The translations under genes were made by a program, and so were the position numbers. A DNA stretch of 64,000 bases from contig NZ_CP134609.1 in NCBI RefSeq assembly GCF_031844705.1, positions 6,448,001 to 6,512,000 on the forward strand. Direction: 5' to 3'. Positions 25,225-33,890 of this stretch are shown here, one piece after another. Source of the stretch: Streptomyces sp. ITFR-16 (GTDB lineage: Bacteria; Actinomycetota; Actinomycetes; Streptomycetales; Streptomycetaceae). How positions within the stretch are numbered: position 1 is the first letter of the stretch; each line of letters starts with the position of its first letter. The notes under the pieces were generated by a model that searched no databases, was not told the DNA's origin, and saw nothing but the letters and a program-made list of their open reading frames with translations.

Positions 25225-25258
25225 CAGAGATCCTGTCGGTCGGTCCATGGGAGGTTCT

Positions 25259-26068
25259 ATGAAAATGTCCAGACTCGTGGCGTTCTCGTCCTCGCTCCTG
25301 CTCGGCGCCGTCATCGCCCTGACCGGGGCAGCCACCGCGAACGCCGCATCGTCCGTCCAGGCCGTCGACTACGTCGCCCTCGGGGACTCCTACTCCTCGG
25401 GTGTCGGCTCCGGCAGTTACATCAGCTCCAGCGGGGACTGCAAGCGCAGCACCCTGGCCTACCCCTCGCTCTGGGCCGCCGCCCACTCGCCCGCCTCGTT
25501 CGCCTTCACCGCCTGCTCGGGCGCGCGCACCGGCGATGTGACCGCCAATCAGCTCGGCCCGCTGAACTCCTCGACCGACCTCGTCTCGATCTCCATCGGC
25601 GGCAACGACGCCGGGTTCGCCGACGTCATGACCACCTGTGTCCTCCAGTCGGAGGCCACCTGCCTCAACCGCATCGCCACCGCCCGCAGTTATGTCGACA
25701 CCACCCTGCCCGGCAAGCTCGACTCGGTGTACTCGGCGATCCACGCCAAGGCCCCGTCCGCCCATGTCGTCGTCCTCGGCTACCCCCGCTTCTACAAGAT
25801 CGGCGGCAGCTGTGTCGTCGGTCTGAGCGACAAGGTGCGCACCGCCATCAACGGCGCCTCCGACTACCTCAACGCGGCCACCGCCAAGCGGGCGGCCGAC
25901 CACGGCTTCACGTTCGGTGATGTGGCCGGGAAGTTCACCGGGCACGAGATCTGCTCGGGAAGCGCTTGGCTGCACAGCCTCAATCTGCTCAACATCGGCG
26001 AGTCGTACCACCCCTTCGCCGCCGGCCAGTCCGGTGGCTATCTGCCGGTGCTCGACGCGCTCGACTGA
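25259..26068 (+). CDS. secreted SGNH/GDSL lipase (SCO1725-like)
   Basis: This 269-residue precursor has a signal peptide ending ATANA near residue 29. Block I DYVALGDSYSSGVGSG gives nucleophile Ser44, SIGGNDAGFADV is block III with the oxyanion Asn, and ESYHPFAAGQ gives catalytic His251. The six cysteines match the three disulfides of Streptomyces lipases of the S. rimosus GDSL type. It is an extracellular esterase or lipase with broad acyl specificity. GGGAGG at 25249-25254 supports ATG 25259; ATG 25265 is an alternative with better spacing. It is monocistronic. The 277-bp gap downstream (26069-26345) contains only the next gene's promoter. Confidence 0.92.
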   Translation: MKMSRLVAFSSSLLLGAVIALTGAATANAASSVQAVDYVALGDSYSSGVGSGSYISSSGDCKRSTLAYPSLWAAAHSPASFAFTACSGARTGDVTANQLGPLNSSTDLVSISIGGNDAGFADVMTTCVLQSEATCLNRIATARSYVDTTLPGKLDSVYSAIHAKAPSAHVVVLGYPRFYKIGGSCVVGLSDKVRTAINGASDYLNAATAKRAADHGFTFGDVAGKFTGHEICSGSAWLHSLNLLNIGESYHPFAAGQSGGYLPVLDALD

Positions 26069-26345
26069 CCGGCGCCGATCCGGCCCGGCACTCCGTCGCA
26101 ATGCCCGTCACGGGGGAGGTCCCGCAGGCCGGGGCCTCCTTCCGGTGGACGGCCCCTGTCCGCGCGGGGCCGGCGCGACCTCGGGCGTTGTGTCCAACTC
26201 GCCCTGGAATCGGGCATCTTCGGGTACCTGTCGTCAACCTCCGTATGTGTGTGCTCAATCCCGCTCCCGGGATACACGCATGTCCTCGCGGGGGGATAGG
26301 GTTAACCTGCCCGGGCCGGGTGCCCTCGTACGGGTGGGGAGTGAC

Positions 26346-26609
26346 ATGGAACAGATAACGGTGCGCAGCAGGCCGCGTGTGCCTGCCATTACATGCGGGA
26401 GCGGTGCGACCAGTACGCGCCTCGACCGCCATCTGGCGGTGCTGGGCGGCCCTGTCGTCCCGCAGCGCGAGTCCGCGGAAGCGACGCTGCTGATGCGCGA
26501 GCTGACCTCGCGCGACGCCGCGCACACCCGCCGCAGCAAGAGTGCGCGGGTCTCGCTCTTCGCGCCGCTGCGTCGGCTGCGACGCTCGCTCTTCGGCAGC
26601 CGCCGCTGA
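26346..26609 (+). CDS. small conserved basic protein of unknown function
   Basis: This 87-residue protein reads CGSGATSTRLDRHLAVLGGP, then ESAEATLLMRELTSRDAAH and a C-terminus rich in Arg/Ser (RRSKSARVSLFAPLRRLRRS). I recognise close relatives in many Streptomyces, always annotated hypothetical. The basic amphipathic C-terminus could bind membrane or nucleic acid; that is inference. GGGGAG lies a few bases before ATG 26346 and a TAGGGT -10-like hexamer lies at 26297-26302. It is followed by a TetR gene 175 bp later, probably separately transcribed. Confidence 0.75.
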   Translation: MEQITVRSRPRVPAITCGSGATSTRLDRHLAVLGGPVVPQRESAEATLLMRELTSRDAAHTRRSKSARVSLFAPLRRLRRSLFGSRR

Positions 26610-26752
26610 CCCGACGACCCCGGTCCCGGCACCGCGCTGCTGCCCGCTCTTCCGTCATCCCCGGAGCCGGCAGCGGCGCGTCGCCATGTCCGCGCCCGTC
26701 GGGTGCGGTGATGATCTCGTGAGTATGTGCGCCGATATGGGTGCCGAGGTAA

Positions 26753-26777
26753 TTCGGCTCCGAAGTACTTCTACACT
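26753..26777 (+). promoter_or_regulatory. operator/promoter of the TetR gene at 26784
   Basis: TTCGG-CT-CCGAA (26753-26764) and the palindrome GAAGTACTTC (26762-26771) overlap. The -10-like TACACT is at 26772-26777, six bases before the ATG, so the mRNA is probably leaderless and the repressor would bind over its own promoter. Confidence 0.5.
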
Positions 26778-26783
26778 GTCCGC

Positions 26784-27392
26784 ATGCCCGAGAAGCGAGC
26801 CGCGCGCCTGAGCCCCGACGAGCGGAGGGCGCAGCTGGTCGCTATTGGCGTGGACATGCTCGCCGAGCGGTCCCTGGACGAGCTGTCCACCGATGACGTG
26901 GCGCGCCGCGCCGGCATCTCCCGGGGCCTGCTCTTCCACTACTTCGACTCCAAGCGCGACTTCTACCGCTCCGTGGTGCAGCAGGAGTGCGACGACTTCG
27001 CCGACGCGACCGAGCCGGACGCCTCCCTGGAGCCCGTCGCCTGGCTGCGCGCCTTCATCGCCGGATTCGCGGCGTACGTCACGGAGCACCGCAAGGTCTA
27101 CCTCGCCCTCGTCCGGGGCGCCGCCGGCAGCCACCCCGTCGTCGAGGACATCGTCGAGGCGACCCGCCACACCCTGGCCCGGCGCGTGGAGGAGGGGCAG
27201 CGGCGGCTCGGGATGCCGGACTCGCCCCGGCTGCTCGTCGCCGCCCGGGCCTGGATGGCCTTCGCCGAGGAGGCCGTCACCAGCTGGCCCACGGAGGGAC
27301 CGGACGCCCTCGGTGAACTCGGCGCCTTCCTGGAGTCGAGCTTCGTCTCCCTGCTGGGCGCCCTGGACCGCCCCGCCGCCCTGCCCGGCTGA
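26784..27392 (+). CDS. TetR/AcrR family transcriptional regulator
   Basis: This 202-residue protein has an N-terminal TetR HTH (AIGVDMLAERSLDELSTDDV, ARRAGISRGLLFHYFDSKRD) and an all-helical ligand domain. It belongs to the group with WMAFAEEAVTSW near the C-terminus, common in actinobacteria. The ligand and targets are unknown. There is no ribosome site; the -10 hexamer ends six bases before ATG 26784, indicating a leaderless transcript, and overlapping dyads upstream suggest autorepression. Its downstream neighbour is convergent, so the small basic protein gene upstream or distant genes are the possible targets. Confidence 0.88.
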   Translation: MPEKRAARLSPDERRAQLVAIGVDMLAERSLDELSTDDVARRAGISRGLLFHYFDSKRDFYRSVVQQECDDFADATEPDASLEPVAWLRAFIAGFAAYVTEHRKVYLALVRGAAGSHPVVEDIVEATRHTLARRVEEGQRRLGMPDSPRLLVAARAWMAFAEEAVTSWPTEGPDALGELGAFLESSFVSLLGALDRPAALPG

Positions 27393-27433
27393 GCCCCGCC
27401 GTACCCGCTCCCGGGCACGCCCCGGCGCGCCCG

Positions 27434-28651
27434 TCACAGCAGGGCGAACTGCCCGTCCGGGCCCTCCTCCTGGTGGTCGAGCACGGACGCGGGCCGCCGC
27501 GCCGCGTCCGCCACCGGCAGCACGCCCGCCGCCCGCAGCTCGTCCGCGCCGATCTCCGGGCCGTCCGCCAGCGCGTCCTGCGCGGGCCGCAGCTCGGCGA
27601 GCAGGGCCAGCAGCGTGATCAGCTCCAGCAGCTCCGAGGTCCACTCCTGCGGCCAGACGCGCGGGCGCACGGACTCCAGGCCGTCCGTCCCGGGCACCGC
27701 CGTGCGGCGCTCGAACCACAGCTCCAGCATCCGCACCCCGCTCACCCGGAACTCCCACGCCCCCTCCGGCACGGGCGAGATGCGCCCCGAGCCGAGGGTC
27801 AGCGCCCGCTCCTCGGGGTCGTACGCCAGGGAGGCCGGAGCCGGGGGCACGGCGGCCCGCACATAGGGGCGCCGCCCGCCCGGCAGCCGGGGGCGCTCCC
27901 CGCCGCGCGCCCCGCGCAGCTGGAGCCGCAGCAGCTCCCGCCCCAGCTCCACCCCCGCCGACCAGCGCGCGGTGTCCGCCGGCAGCGGCACCTCACAGCC
28001 GGCGGGCGAGGGGCGGCCCGCCGCGAGGATCCACGCGAGCACGGACTCGGCGCCGACCGATTCGCCGTGCCGGGCACGCAGCAGGGCGAGCAGCCCGGGG
28101 GAGAGATTGGGTTCGAGGCCGCCGGGCCGCCGGTACAGCGGCCGGACGCGGCCGGGGCGGCCCGCGGGGGAGTGGCCGTCGGGGAGCAGCGCGGTCACCG
28201 AGACGGCGGGGCCCGGATCCCGGGGGACCGGGCCGTGCTCGACGGCGAAGAGCTGGTGCCCGTCGGCGACCCGCCACAGCTCCGGCCGGGCCACGTCGAT
28301 CAGCCGGTGGTCGGGGAGCAGCCACTGCTCGTCGAACGGGCCGTGCAGGATCCGAACCGGCTCCGGGCAGGGCCCCGTCTCGCGGGCGAACCGGCCGGTG
28401 GCGCCGTGCTGCCCCGGCAGGGCGGCCACCGGGGTCTGCTGCGTCCGGGCGCGGGTCGGGGCGAACAGTTGCTCGCGCTCCTCGCCCGAGGCCCCGACCA
28501 GCCGCTCCCAGCGGGCCCTGAGCGACGCCGCGTCCGGGGCGGTCACCCAGGGGCGGCCGGTCCTCAGCGGCCGTACCGACCAGGGCATGAGGTCGTCGAG
28601 GAGCGGGCTGCGCGGGCTCCCGCCGGAGCCGGCCGCTGCCGGTGCTGCCAC
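27434..28651 (-). CDS. type ISP restriction/modification-like protein, C-terminal domain only
   Basis: This 405-residue protein matches the C-terminal target-recognition-like domain of type ISP restriction/modification enzymes (LLDDLMPWSVRPLRTGRPWV, LHGPFDEQWLLPDHRLIDVARPELWRV, GVRMLELWFERR, EWTSELLELITLLALLAEL). It lacks the nuclease, helicase and methyltransferase parts that precede this domain in full-length enzymes. Stand-alone forms of this size are frequent in Streptomyces, so it is not a recent truncation. Its function is unknown; a DNA-binding or scavenging role is speculation. GGGGAGGA precedes GTG 28651. It is monocistronic and convergent with the TetR gene. Confidence 0.78.
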   Translation of the reverse strand: MAAPAAAGSGGSPRSPLLDDLMPWSVRPLRTGRPWVTAPDAASLRARWERLVGASGEEREQLFAPTRARTQQTPVAALPGQHGATGRFARETGPCPEPVRILHGPFDEQWLLPDHRLIDVARPELWRVADGHQLFAVEHGPVPRDPGPAVSVTALLPDGHSPAGRPGRVRPLYRRPGGLEPNLSPGLLALLRARHGESVGAESVLAWILAAGRPSPAGCEVPLPADTARWSAGVELGRELLRLQLRGARGGERPRLPGGRRPYVRAAVPPAPASLAYDPEERALTLGSGRISPVPEGAWEFRVSGVRMLELWFERRTAVPGTDGLESVRPRVWPQEWTSELLELITLLALLAELRPAQDALADGPEIGADELRAAGVLPVADAARRPASVLDHQEEGPDGQFALL

Positions 28652-28749
28652 CGTGTCGTCCTCCCCGTCGCCACGTCCGCCGCCTTCCCCGGCATCGTAA
28701 CGGCGCCGCCGGGCGCCGCGTCAGGGCGCCTGCCGGGAGCCCGCCCCGG

Positions 28750-29550
28750 TCAGTGCGCCTCCACGGTGACCGAGAAGGAGAACCGGTCGCCCCGGTAGCG
28801 GATCTGCGCCACGTCGACCACCCGGCCGCTCTCGTCGTACGTCACGCCCGTGTAGTACAGGATCGGGCTGAGCAGCGGGACCCGGAGCAGCTCGGCGGTG
28901 GCCGGGTCCGCGAGGCGGGCCTCGACCGTGTCGGTGATCCGGGCGATCGGGACGCCGACGCGGTCGCGCAGCACCTTGGTCATCGGCCAGCGGTCGAGGT
29001 CGGCCACGTCGAGATCGGCGGCGACCTCCGGACGGACCCAGTTCTGCGCCCAGTTGGTCGGCTCGCCGTCCGCCTCGTCGCACCGGAGCCTGCGGTAGCC
29101 GGTGACCCGGTCGCAGCCGGGGAAGTACTCCGCGACATCACCGGGCACGGGCACCGGACCGTGGTCGAGCAGGGTGGTGCGCTCGCCCGACTGCTGGGCG
29201 ACGATCGCGTCGATCGAACCGAGCAGCCGCACCGGCGAGACCCGGCGGGCGCGCGGCTCGATGAACGTGCCGCGCCGCCGGTGCCGGCTGATCAGCCCCT
29301 CCGTCTCCAGCTCCTTGAGCGCCTGGCGCATGGTCAGGACGCTGACGCCGTAGTGGGCGGCGAGCTGCTCCTCGGTCGGCAGCCGCAGCGTGGCGTCCGG
29401 CGACCGGCCCAGTATGGAGGCCCGCAGCGACTGCGAGACCTGGTACCACAGCGGCAGCTTGCGGTTCAGGACCAGCGAGTCGGGCGCGAAGGCGGTCCCC
29501 CGGGACGCGGGGGGCTTCAGAGGGGTCTGCGACACGGGGGTCACCTGCAT
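28750..29550 (-). CDS. GntR/HutC family regulator with UTRA domain
   Basis: This 266-residue protein has an N-terminal winged helix (LWYQVSQSLRASILGR, LRLPTEEQLAAHYGVSVLTM, RQALKELETEGLISRHRRRG) and a C-terminal UTRA ligand domain ending ILYYTGVTYDESGRVVDVAQ. HutC-type regulators bind small carboxylates. It lies 28 bp downstream of hmgA on the same strand, so it is likely co-transcribed and a repressor of tyrosine/homogentisate catabolism responding to a pathway acid; that is inference from position. ATG 29550 or GTG 29544 could be used, with no strong ribosome site visible. Confidence 0.88.
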   Translation of the reverse strand: MQVTPVSQTPLKPPASRGTAFAPDSLVLNRKLPLWYQVSQSLRASILGRSPDATLRLPTEEQLAAHYGVSVLTMRQALKELETEGLISRHRRRGTFIEPRARRVSPVRLLGSIDAIVAQQSGERTTLLDHGPVPVPGDVAEYFPGCDRVTGYRRLRCDEADGEPTNWAQNWVRPEVAADLDVADLDRWPMTKVLRDRVGVPIARITDTVEARLADPATAELLRVPLLSPILYYTGVTYDESGRVVDVAQIRYRGDRFSFSVTVEAH

Positions 29551-29578
29551 TCGTCGTCGCCGGCTCGCGCGGCGCCCG

Positions 29579-30907
29579 TCACGGCCGGAAGTTGCGGGTC
29601 AGACCCTGCCACACGTCGTCGTAGCCGTGCTGGAGATGGCCGGCCGTCGCCGCCTGCCCGGTCGCGGTGACCGGCCAGCGGGTCTCGAACATGAAGGCGA
29701 GGCCGTCGTCGATCTTCTGCGGCTTCAGCTCGGCGGCGCTCGCCCGCTCGAAGGTCTCCCGGTCCGGGCCGTGCGCCGACATCATGTTGTGCAGCGAGCC
29801 GCCGCCGGGCACGAAACCGCCCTTGCCGGCCGTCTTCGCGTCGTACGCGCCCTCGATCAGGCCCATGTACTCGCTCATCACATTGCGGTGGAAGTACGGC
29901 GGCCGGAAGGTGTCCTCGCCGACCAGCCAGCGCGGCGCGAACACCACGAAGTCGACCCCGGCCAGGCCGGGGGTGTCGGACGGGGAGGTCAGCACCGTGA
30001 AGATCGACGGGTCCGGGTGGTCGTAGCTGATCGAGCCGATGACATTGAAGCGGTGCAGGTCGTAGACGTACGGCGTGTGGTTGCCGTGCCAGGCGACCAC
30101 ATCGAGCGGGGAGTGGTCGTACGTCGCCGACCAGAGGTTGCCGCAGTACTTGTTGACCACCTCGACCGGGCGCTCCACGTCCTCGTACGCCGCGAGCGGT
30201 GCCAGGAAGTCCCGGGCGTTGGCCAGGCCGTTGGCGCCGATCGGGCCCAGGTCCGGGAGGGTGAAGGGCTGCCCGTAGTTCTCGCAGACGTATCCGCTCG
30301 CGGTGTCGTCGAGCAGCTCGACCCGGAAGCGGACGCCGCGCGGGATCAGCGCGACATGGCCCGGTTCGGCGCGCAGCAGGCCCAGTTCGGTGCGCAGCAG
30401 CAGGCCGCCGTGCTGAGGAACGATCAGCAGCTCGCCGTCGCTGTCGCTGAACACCCGGTCCGTCATGGCGGCGTTGGCGTGGTAGAGGTGCACGGCCATG
30501 CCCGTGCGCTGCGCGGCGTCGCCGTTGCCGCCGAGGGTCCACAGACCGGCGAGGAAGTCCGTACCGGGCGCGGGTACCGGGAGCGGGTCCCAGCGCAGCC
30601 GGTTGGGGTCGGGGACGGTCTCGGTGAACGGGGCGGTGCGCAGGGCGCCGTTGTCGACGCGCACGAACGGCGGATGAGCCGCCGAGGGGCGGATCCGGTA
30701 GAGCCAGGAGCGGTGGTTGCGGGCGCGGGGCTCGGTGAACGCCGAGCCGCTCAGCTGTTCCGCGTAGAGCCCCAGGGGGGCGCGCTGCGGTGAGTTGCGG
30801 CCGTGCGGCAGCGCGCCCGGCACCGCCTCCGAGCTGTGCTGATTGCCGAAACCGGCGGAGTACTCCAGCCCTTCGGCCGTCTTCCTCGCCTGCTCGATGC
30901 CGCTCAT
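29579..30907 (-). CDS. hmgA: homogentisate 1,2-dioxygenase
   Basis: This 442-residue enzyme opens the ring of homogentisate to maleylacetoacetate in tyrosine and phenylalanine degradation, using Fe(II) and O2 in the cytoplasm. The Fe ligands are visible in PPYFHRNVMSEYMGLIEG (His and Glu) and in GGGSLHNMMSAHGPD (His). The N-terminus GLEYSAGFGNQHSSEAVPGA and LYRIRPSAAHPPF are family signatures. The length matches bacterial HmgA. GGGAGC lies before ATG 30907. The HutC-type regulator follows in the same operon, and an inverted repeat overlaps the predicted promoter. No fumarylacetoacetase or isomerase gene lies next to it. Confidence 0.96.
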   Translation of the reverse strand: MSGIEQARKTAEGLEYSAGFGNQHSSEAVPGALPHGRNSPQRAPLGLYAEQLSGSAFTEPRARNHRSWLYRIRPSAAHPPFVRVDNGALRTAPFTETVPDPNRLRWDPLPVPAPGTDFLAGLWTLGGNGDAAQRTGMAVHLYHANAAMTDRVFSDSDGELLIVPQHGGLLLRTELGLLRAEPGHVALIPRGVRFRVELLDDTASGYVCENYGQPFTLPDLGPIGANGLANARDFLAPLAAYEDVERPVEVVNKYCGNLWSATYDHSPLDVVAWHGNHTPYVYDLHRFNVIGSISYDHPDPSIFTVLTSPSDTPGLAGVDFVVFAPRWLVGEDTFRPPYFHRNVMSEYMGLIEGAYDAKTAGKGGFVPGGGSLHNMMSAHGPDRETFERASAAELKPQKIDDGLAFMFETRWPVTATGQAATAGHLQHGYDDVWQGLTRNFRP

Positions 30908-30952
30908 GTGCGCTCCCGGTGCCGAAGAAACCCTGAAGAGATCCAGAAGAAA

Positions 30953-30972
30953 TCCTATGGACAACCGTAGGA
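30953..30972 (-). promoter_or_regulatory. candidate operator over the hmgA promoter
   Basis: TCCTATGG-ACAA-CCGTAGGA has eight-base arms matching at seven positions. On the minus strand it overlaps a TAGGAT -10-like hexamer (30952-30957) about 45 bp before hmgA. It is the natural target for the co-transcribed HutC-type regulator. Confidence 0.5.
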
Positions 30973-31050
30973 ATGGAAGCAGGGAGAGTCAACGGCATTC
31001 GTGCCGCACGGGGGGTTCAAAAAGCTGAACAATGCTCTACTCTCCGCCAC

Positions 31051-33129
31051 ATGTCGTGGACACGAAGAGTTCTGGTGGTCCTGGCGGCGCTCGCGGCCGC
31101 CCTGCTCGCGGCCCCGGCCGCCCGGGCGCACGAGGAACGGCCCGTCACCCTGCCCGACGGGAAGGGCAGCGTCCCCGAGTACCGCGCGGGCGAGCCCGAT
31201 CTGCTGGTCTGCAAGACCGACCGGGCCGACTTCGAACGCCGGATATCCGGCTTCCCGGACGCCCTGCGCACCAGGAACCTGAAGCTGTTCGACCGGTGCC
31301 GGACGTCCGGCTACCGCCATCTCCAGCAGGCCGTCGACGCGGTCGACGGACCCGGGAAGAACATCGCGGTCCTGCCCGGCCTCTACGAGGAGGAGCCCTC
31401 GCTGCCGGCGCCGGCGGGGGAGTGCGCCCGGCTGAAGGCTCCCGACTCGCAGCTCGGCTACCAGATCCTGAGCTACGCCCAGCAGGCGAAGTGCCCGCAC
31501 AACCAGAACCTGGTGGCGATCCTCGGCAAGAAAGACCTCCAGATCGAGGGCACCGGAGCCGCGCGCACGGACGTCGTCATCGACGCCAAGTACCAGAAGC
31601 TCAACGCGATCCGGGCGGACGGCTCCGACGGCGTCTACTTCAAGAACTTCACCGCCCAGCGCACCACTTTCAACTCGCTCTACATCCTGGCGCAGGACGG
31701 CTTCGTCATCGACGACGTGCTGACCCGGTGGAACGACGAGTACGGCTTCCTGACCTTCGCCAGTGACCACGGCCTGTACAAGAACTGCGAGTCGTACGGC
31801 AACGGCGACTCCGGCATCTACCCCGGCAGCGCCTCCGACATCAACGACGGCTACGGCTACGACGTCCCGCGCTACTCGATCGAGATCACCGGCTGCCGCA
31901 GCCACCACAACATGGTCGGCTACTCCGGCACGGCCGGCGACAGCGTCTACGTCCACGACAACGAGTTCGACCACAACATGGGCGGCGCCTCGATGGACAG
32001 CGCCTTCCCCGGCCACCCCGGCCTCCCGCAGAACCACGCCCGCTTCGCACGCAACCTGATCCACGACAACAACGCCGACTACTACCCGTACGTCGCCGAC
32101 GGCACCTGCGCCAAGCCGCCCGTCGAGCGCGGCTACGAGGACGGCGTGGTCTGCCCGCAGATCTCCATGCCGCCGGGCTCCGGCATCATCACCGCGGGCG
32201 GCAACTGGAACATCTACGAGGACAACTGGATCTACGCCCAGCGGCGCGCCGCCTTCTTCCTGAGCGCCGTCCCCGCCTTCATCCGGGGCGAGAACGCCCT
32301 CGGCAAGCAGACCGACACCTCCCACCACAACCGGTACGCGGGCAACCACCTCGGCACCGACAAGGAGGGCCGGTCCCGGCCCAACCGCACCGACGTGTGG
32401 TGGGACGGCCAGGGCGACGGCAACTGCTGGCAGTCGGACACCGGCCCGTCCACCCCCCGCTCCCTGCCCGTCTGCGGCGCGCAGCGGGGCGAGGTCACCG
32501 GCGGCACCGACCGGCTGGCCGGCGAACCCGTCAAGCTCGCCCAGCTGCTGGTCTGCGCCGACTACAACGTGCAGGCGCGCCGGCTGCCGGCCGGCTGCGA
32601 CTGGTACGGGGTCCGGGGCATCGAGCGCATCGAGGTGCAGCTGGCCCTCGGCATCGCGGTGGTGCTGGTGCTCGTCGGCGGGGTGCTGTGGTGGCGGACC
32701 CTGCGCACCAGCAGGCTCGCCGCGGCGGCCGCCGTCCTCGGGGCCGCCGGTCTCGCCCTGGACGTCGCCGGGTCGACCATGGGGCTGGCCGCCACCTATG
32801 TGCCCGCCGTCGCCCTGCTGCTGACCGGGCTCTGGTGGACCGGGACCGGTGTGGCGCTGCGGCGGCAGCGGCCGGTGCTGGGCTGGACCACGGTGGCGCT
32901 GGGCGCGCTGACCCTGCTCGACGCGCTGGACAAGGGCGTGTTCATGATCCCGTGGATCCCGCTCGGCCCGGCCTGGGCGCGGGGACTGCTCGGCCTGGTC
33001 TGGGTGGTGTGGGCCGTGGTGGCCGCCGCCCGCCACGCGGAAGCGGAACGGGATACGGAAGCGGAGCCCGTACCCGGACCTGACCGGGCCCCCGAACCGG
33101 CCGCCGCCCAGGAAGGGGAGACCTCATGA
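31051..33129 (+). CDS. secreted right-handed beta-helix protein with C-terminal membrane helices
   Basis: This 692-residue protein has a signal peptide (1-26, ending ARA) and a long parallel beta-helix region. The helix carries repeated N/D/G-rich turns (GVYFKNFTAQRTTFNSLYIL, YKNCESYGNGDSGIYPGSAS, HDNNADYYPY), as in NosD/pectate-lyase-like CASH proteins. About four transmembrane helices follow from residue 530 and a Pro/Glu-rich tail ends it. The enzyme activity is unknown. ATG 31051 has no ribosome site, but a TACTCT -10-like hexamer ends seven bases upstream, so it is probably leaderless. It is first in a coupled three-gene operon (ATGA overlap with the lipoprotein). This resembles the NosD plus cupredoxin logic of copper-site maturation, by inference only. 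Confidence 0.8.
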   Translation: MSWTRRVLVVLAALAAALLAAPAARAHEERPVTLPDGKGSVPEYRAGEPDLLVCKTDRADFERRISGFPDALRTRNLKLFDRCRTSGYRHLQQAVDAVDGPGKNIAVLPGLYEEEPSLPAPAGECARLKAPDSQLGYQILSYAQQAKCPHNQNLVAILGKKDLQIEGTGAARTDVVIDAKYQKLNAIRADGSDGVYFKNFTAQRTTFNSLYILAQDGFVIDDVLTRWNDEYGFLTFASDHGLYKNCESYGNGDSGIYPGSASDINDGYGYDVPRYSIEITGCRSHHNMVGYSGTAGDSVYVHDNEFDHNMGGASMDSAFPGHPGLPQNHARFARNLIHDNNADYYPYVADGTCAKPPVERGYEDGVVCPQISMPPGSGIITAGGNWNIYEDNWIYAQRRAAFFLSAVPAFIRGENALGKQTDTSHHNRYAGNHLGTDKEGRSRPNRTDVWWDGQGDGNCWQSDTGPSTPRSLPVCGAQRGEVTGGTDRLAGEPVKLAQLLVCADYNVQARRLPAGCDWYGVRGIERIEVQLALGIAVVLVLVGGVLWWRTLRTSRLAAAAAVLGAAGLALDVAGSTMGLAATYVPAVALLLTGLWWTGTGVALRRQRPVLGWTTVALGALTLLDALDKGVFMIPWIPLGPAWARGLLGLVWVVWAVVAAARHAEAERDTEAEPVPGPDRAPEPAAAQEGETS

Positions 33130-33890
33130 ACCCCGCCCGTACCGCGCTCGCCCTGCTCACCGCAGCCGCCCTCGCGCTCGGCGCGGGCGGCTGCGGCGGG
33201 CGCGCCACCACCCACCACAAGCCCGGCACCGGCCATGAGCAGGCCACCGGCGACAACGGCCGGCTGCTGGCCGCCGACGACGGGGACGGCCACCGGCTGC
33301 GCCGGGTCGCCGCCGAGGGCGCCCCCGAGGTGTCCCTCGAGGTCCGGGCCGACTCGCAGGACGGCTGGAACGTCCATCTCTCGGTACGCAACTTCCGGTT
33401 CACCCCGGACAGCGTGGGCGGCGCCGCCCTCCTCGGGCGCGGCCACGCCCGGCTCCTGCTCGACGGCCACCCCCTCGCCCGTGTCTACGGCGCCTGGTTC
33501 CACCTCCCCGAAGCGCTCGTCCGCGGCGCCGGGGGCGGCACCCGCCTCACCGCCCGCCTCTACGCCGACGACCACACCGCCTGGGCCGTCGGCTCCGCCC
33601 CGGTCCAGGCCACCACCGCGCTCACCGGCGGCACCACCGTGGAGATCGCCGTCCGGGACGGAAAGGTGAGCCCGGCGCCGGGACGCACCGAGGTCGACAG
33701 GGGGAGCACCGTGCGTCTCCTCGTCCGCAGCGACCGCGACGACACCCTGCACGTCCACGGCTACGACAAGGAGGCGCACCTGCCCGCGGGGCGGACCGTC
33801 ACCCTCACCTTCACCGCCGACCGCACCGGGCTCTTCGAGGTCGAGACCCACGGGTCCGACCTGCTCCTGACCCAACTCGTCGTACGGTGA
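33126..33890 (+). CDS. lipoprotein with cupredoxin-like C-terminal domain
   Basis: This 254-residue protein has a short signal sequence ending LALGAGGC, an imperfect lipobox with Cys at residue 23, then a His-containing linker. The middle domain is beta-rich. The C-terminal about 90 residues (DRGSTVRLLVRSDRDDTLHV, HGYDKEAHLPAGRTVTLTF, FEVETHGSDLLLTQLVVR) look like a cupredoxin. LHVHGYD and ETHGS histidines sit where copper ligands lie, but the ligand Cys is absent. It would sit on the outer face of the membrane, perhaps binding copper; that is inference. The start overlaps the previous stop (ATGA) and its stop overlaps the next start (GTGA), indicating tight coupling. Confidence 0.75.
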   Translation: MNPARTALALLTAAALALGAGGCGGRATTHHKPGTGHEQATGDNGRLLAADDGDGHRLRRVAAEGAPEVSLEVRADSQDGWNVHLSVRNFRFTPDSVGGAALLGRGHARLLLDGHPLARVYGAWFHLPEALVRGAGGGTRLTARLYADDHTAWAVGSAPVQATTALTGGTTVEIAVRDGKVSPAPGRTEVDRGSTVRLLVRSDRDDTLHVHGYDKEAHLPAGRTVTLTFTADRTGLFEVETHGSDLLLTQLVVR

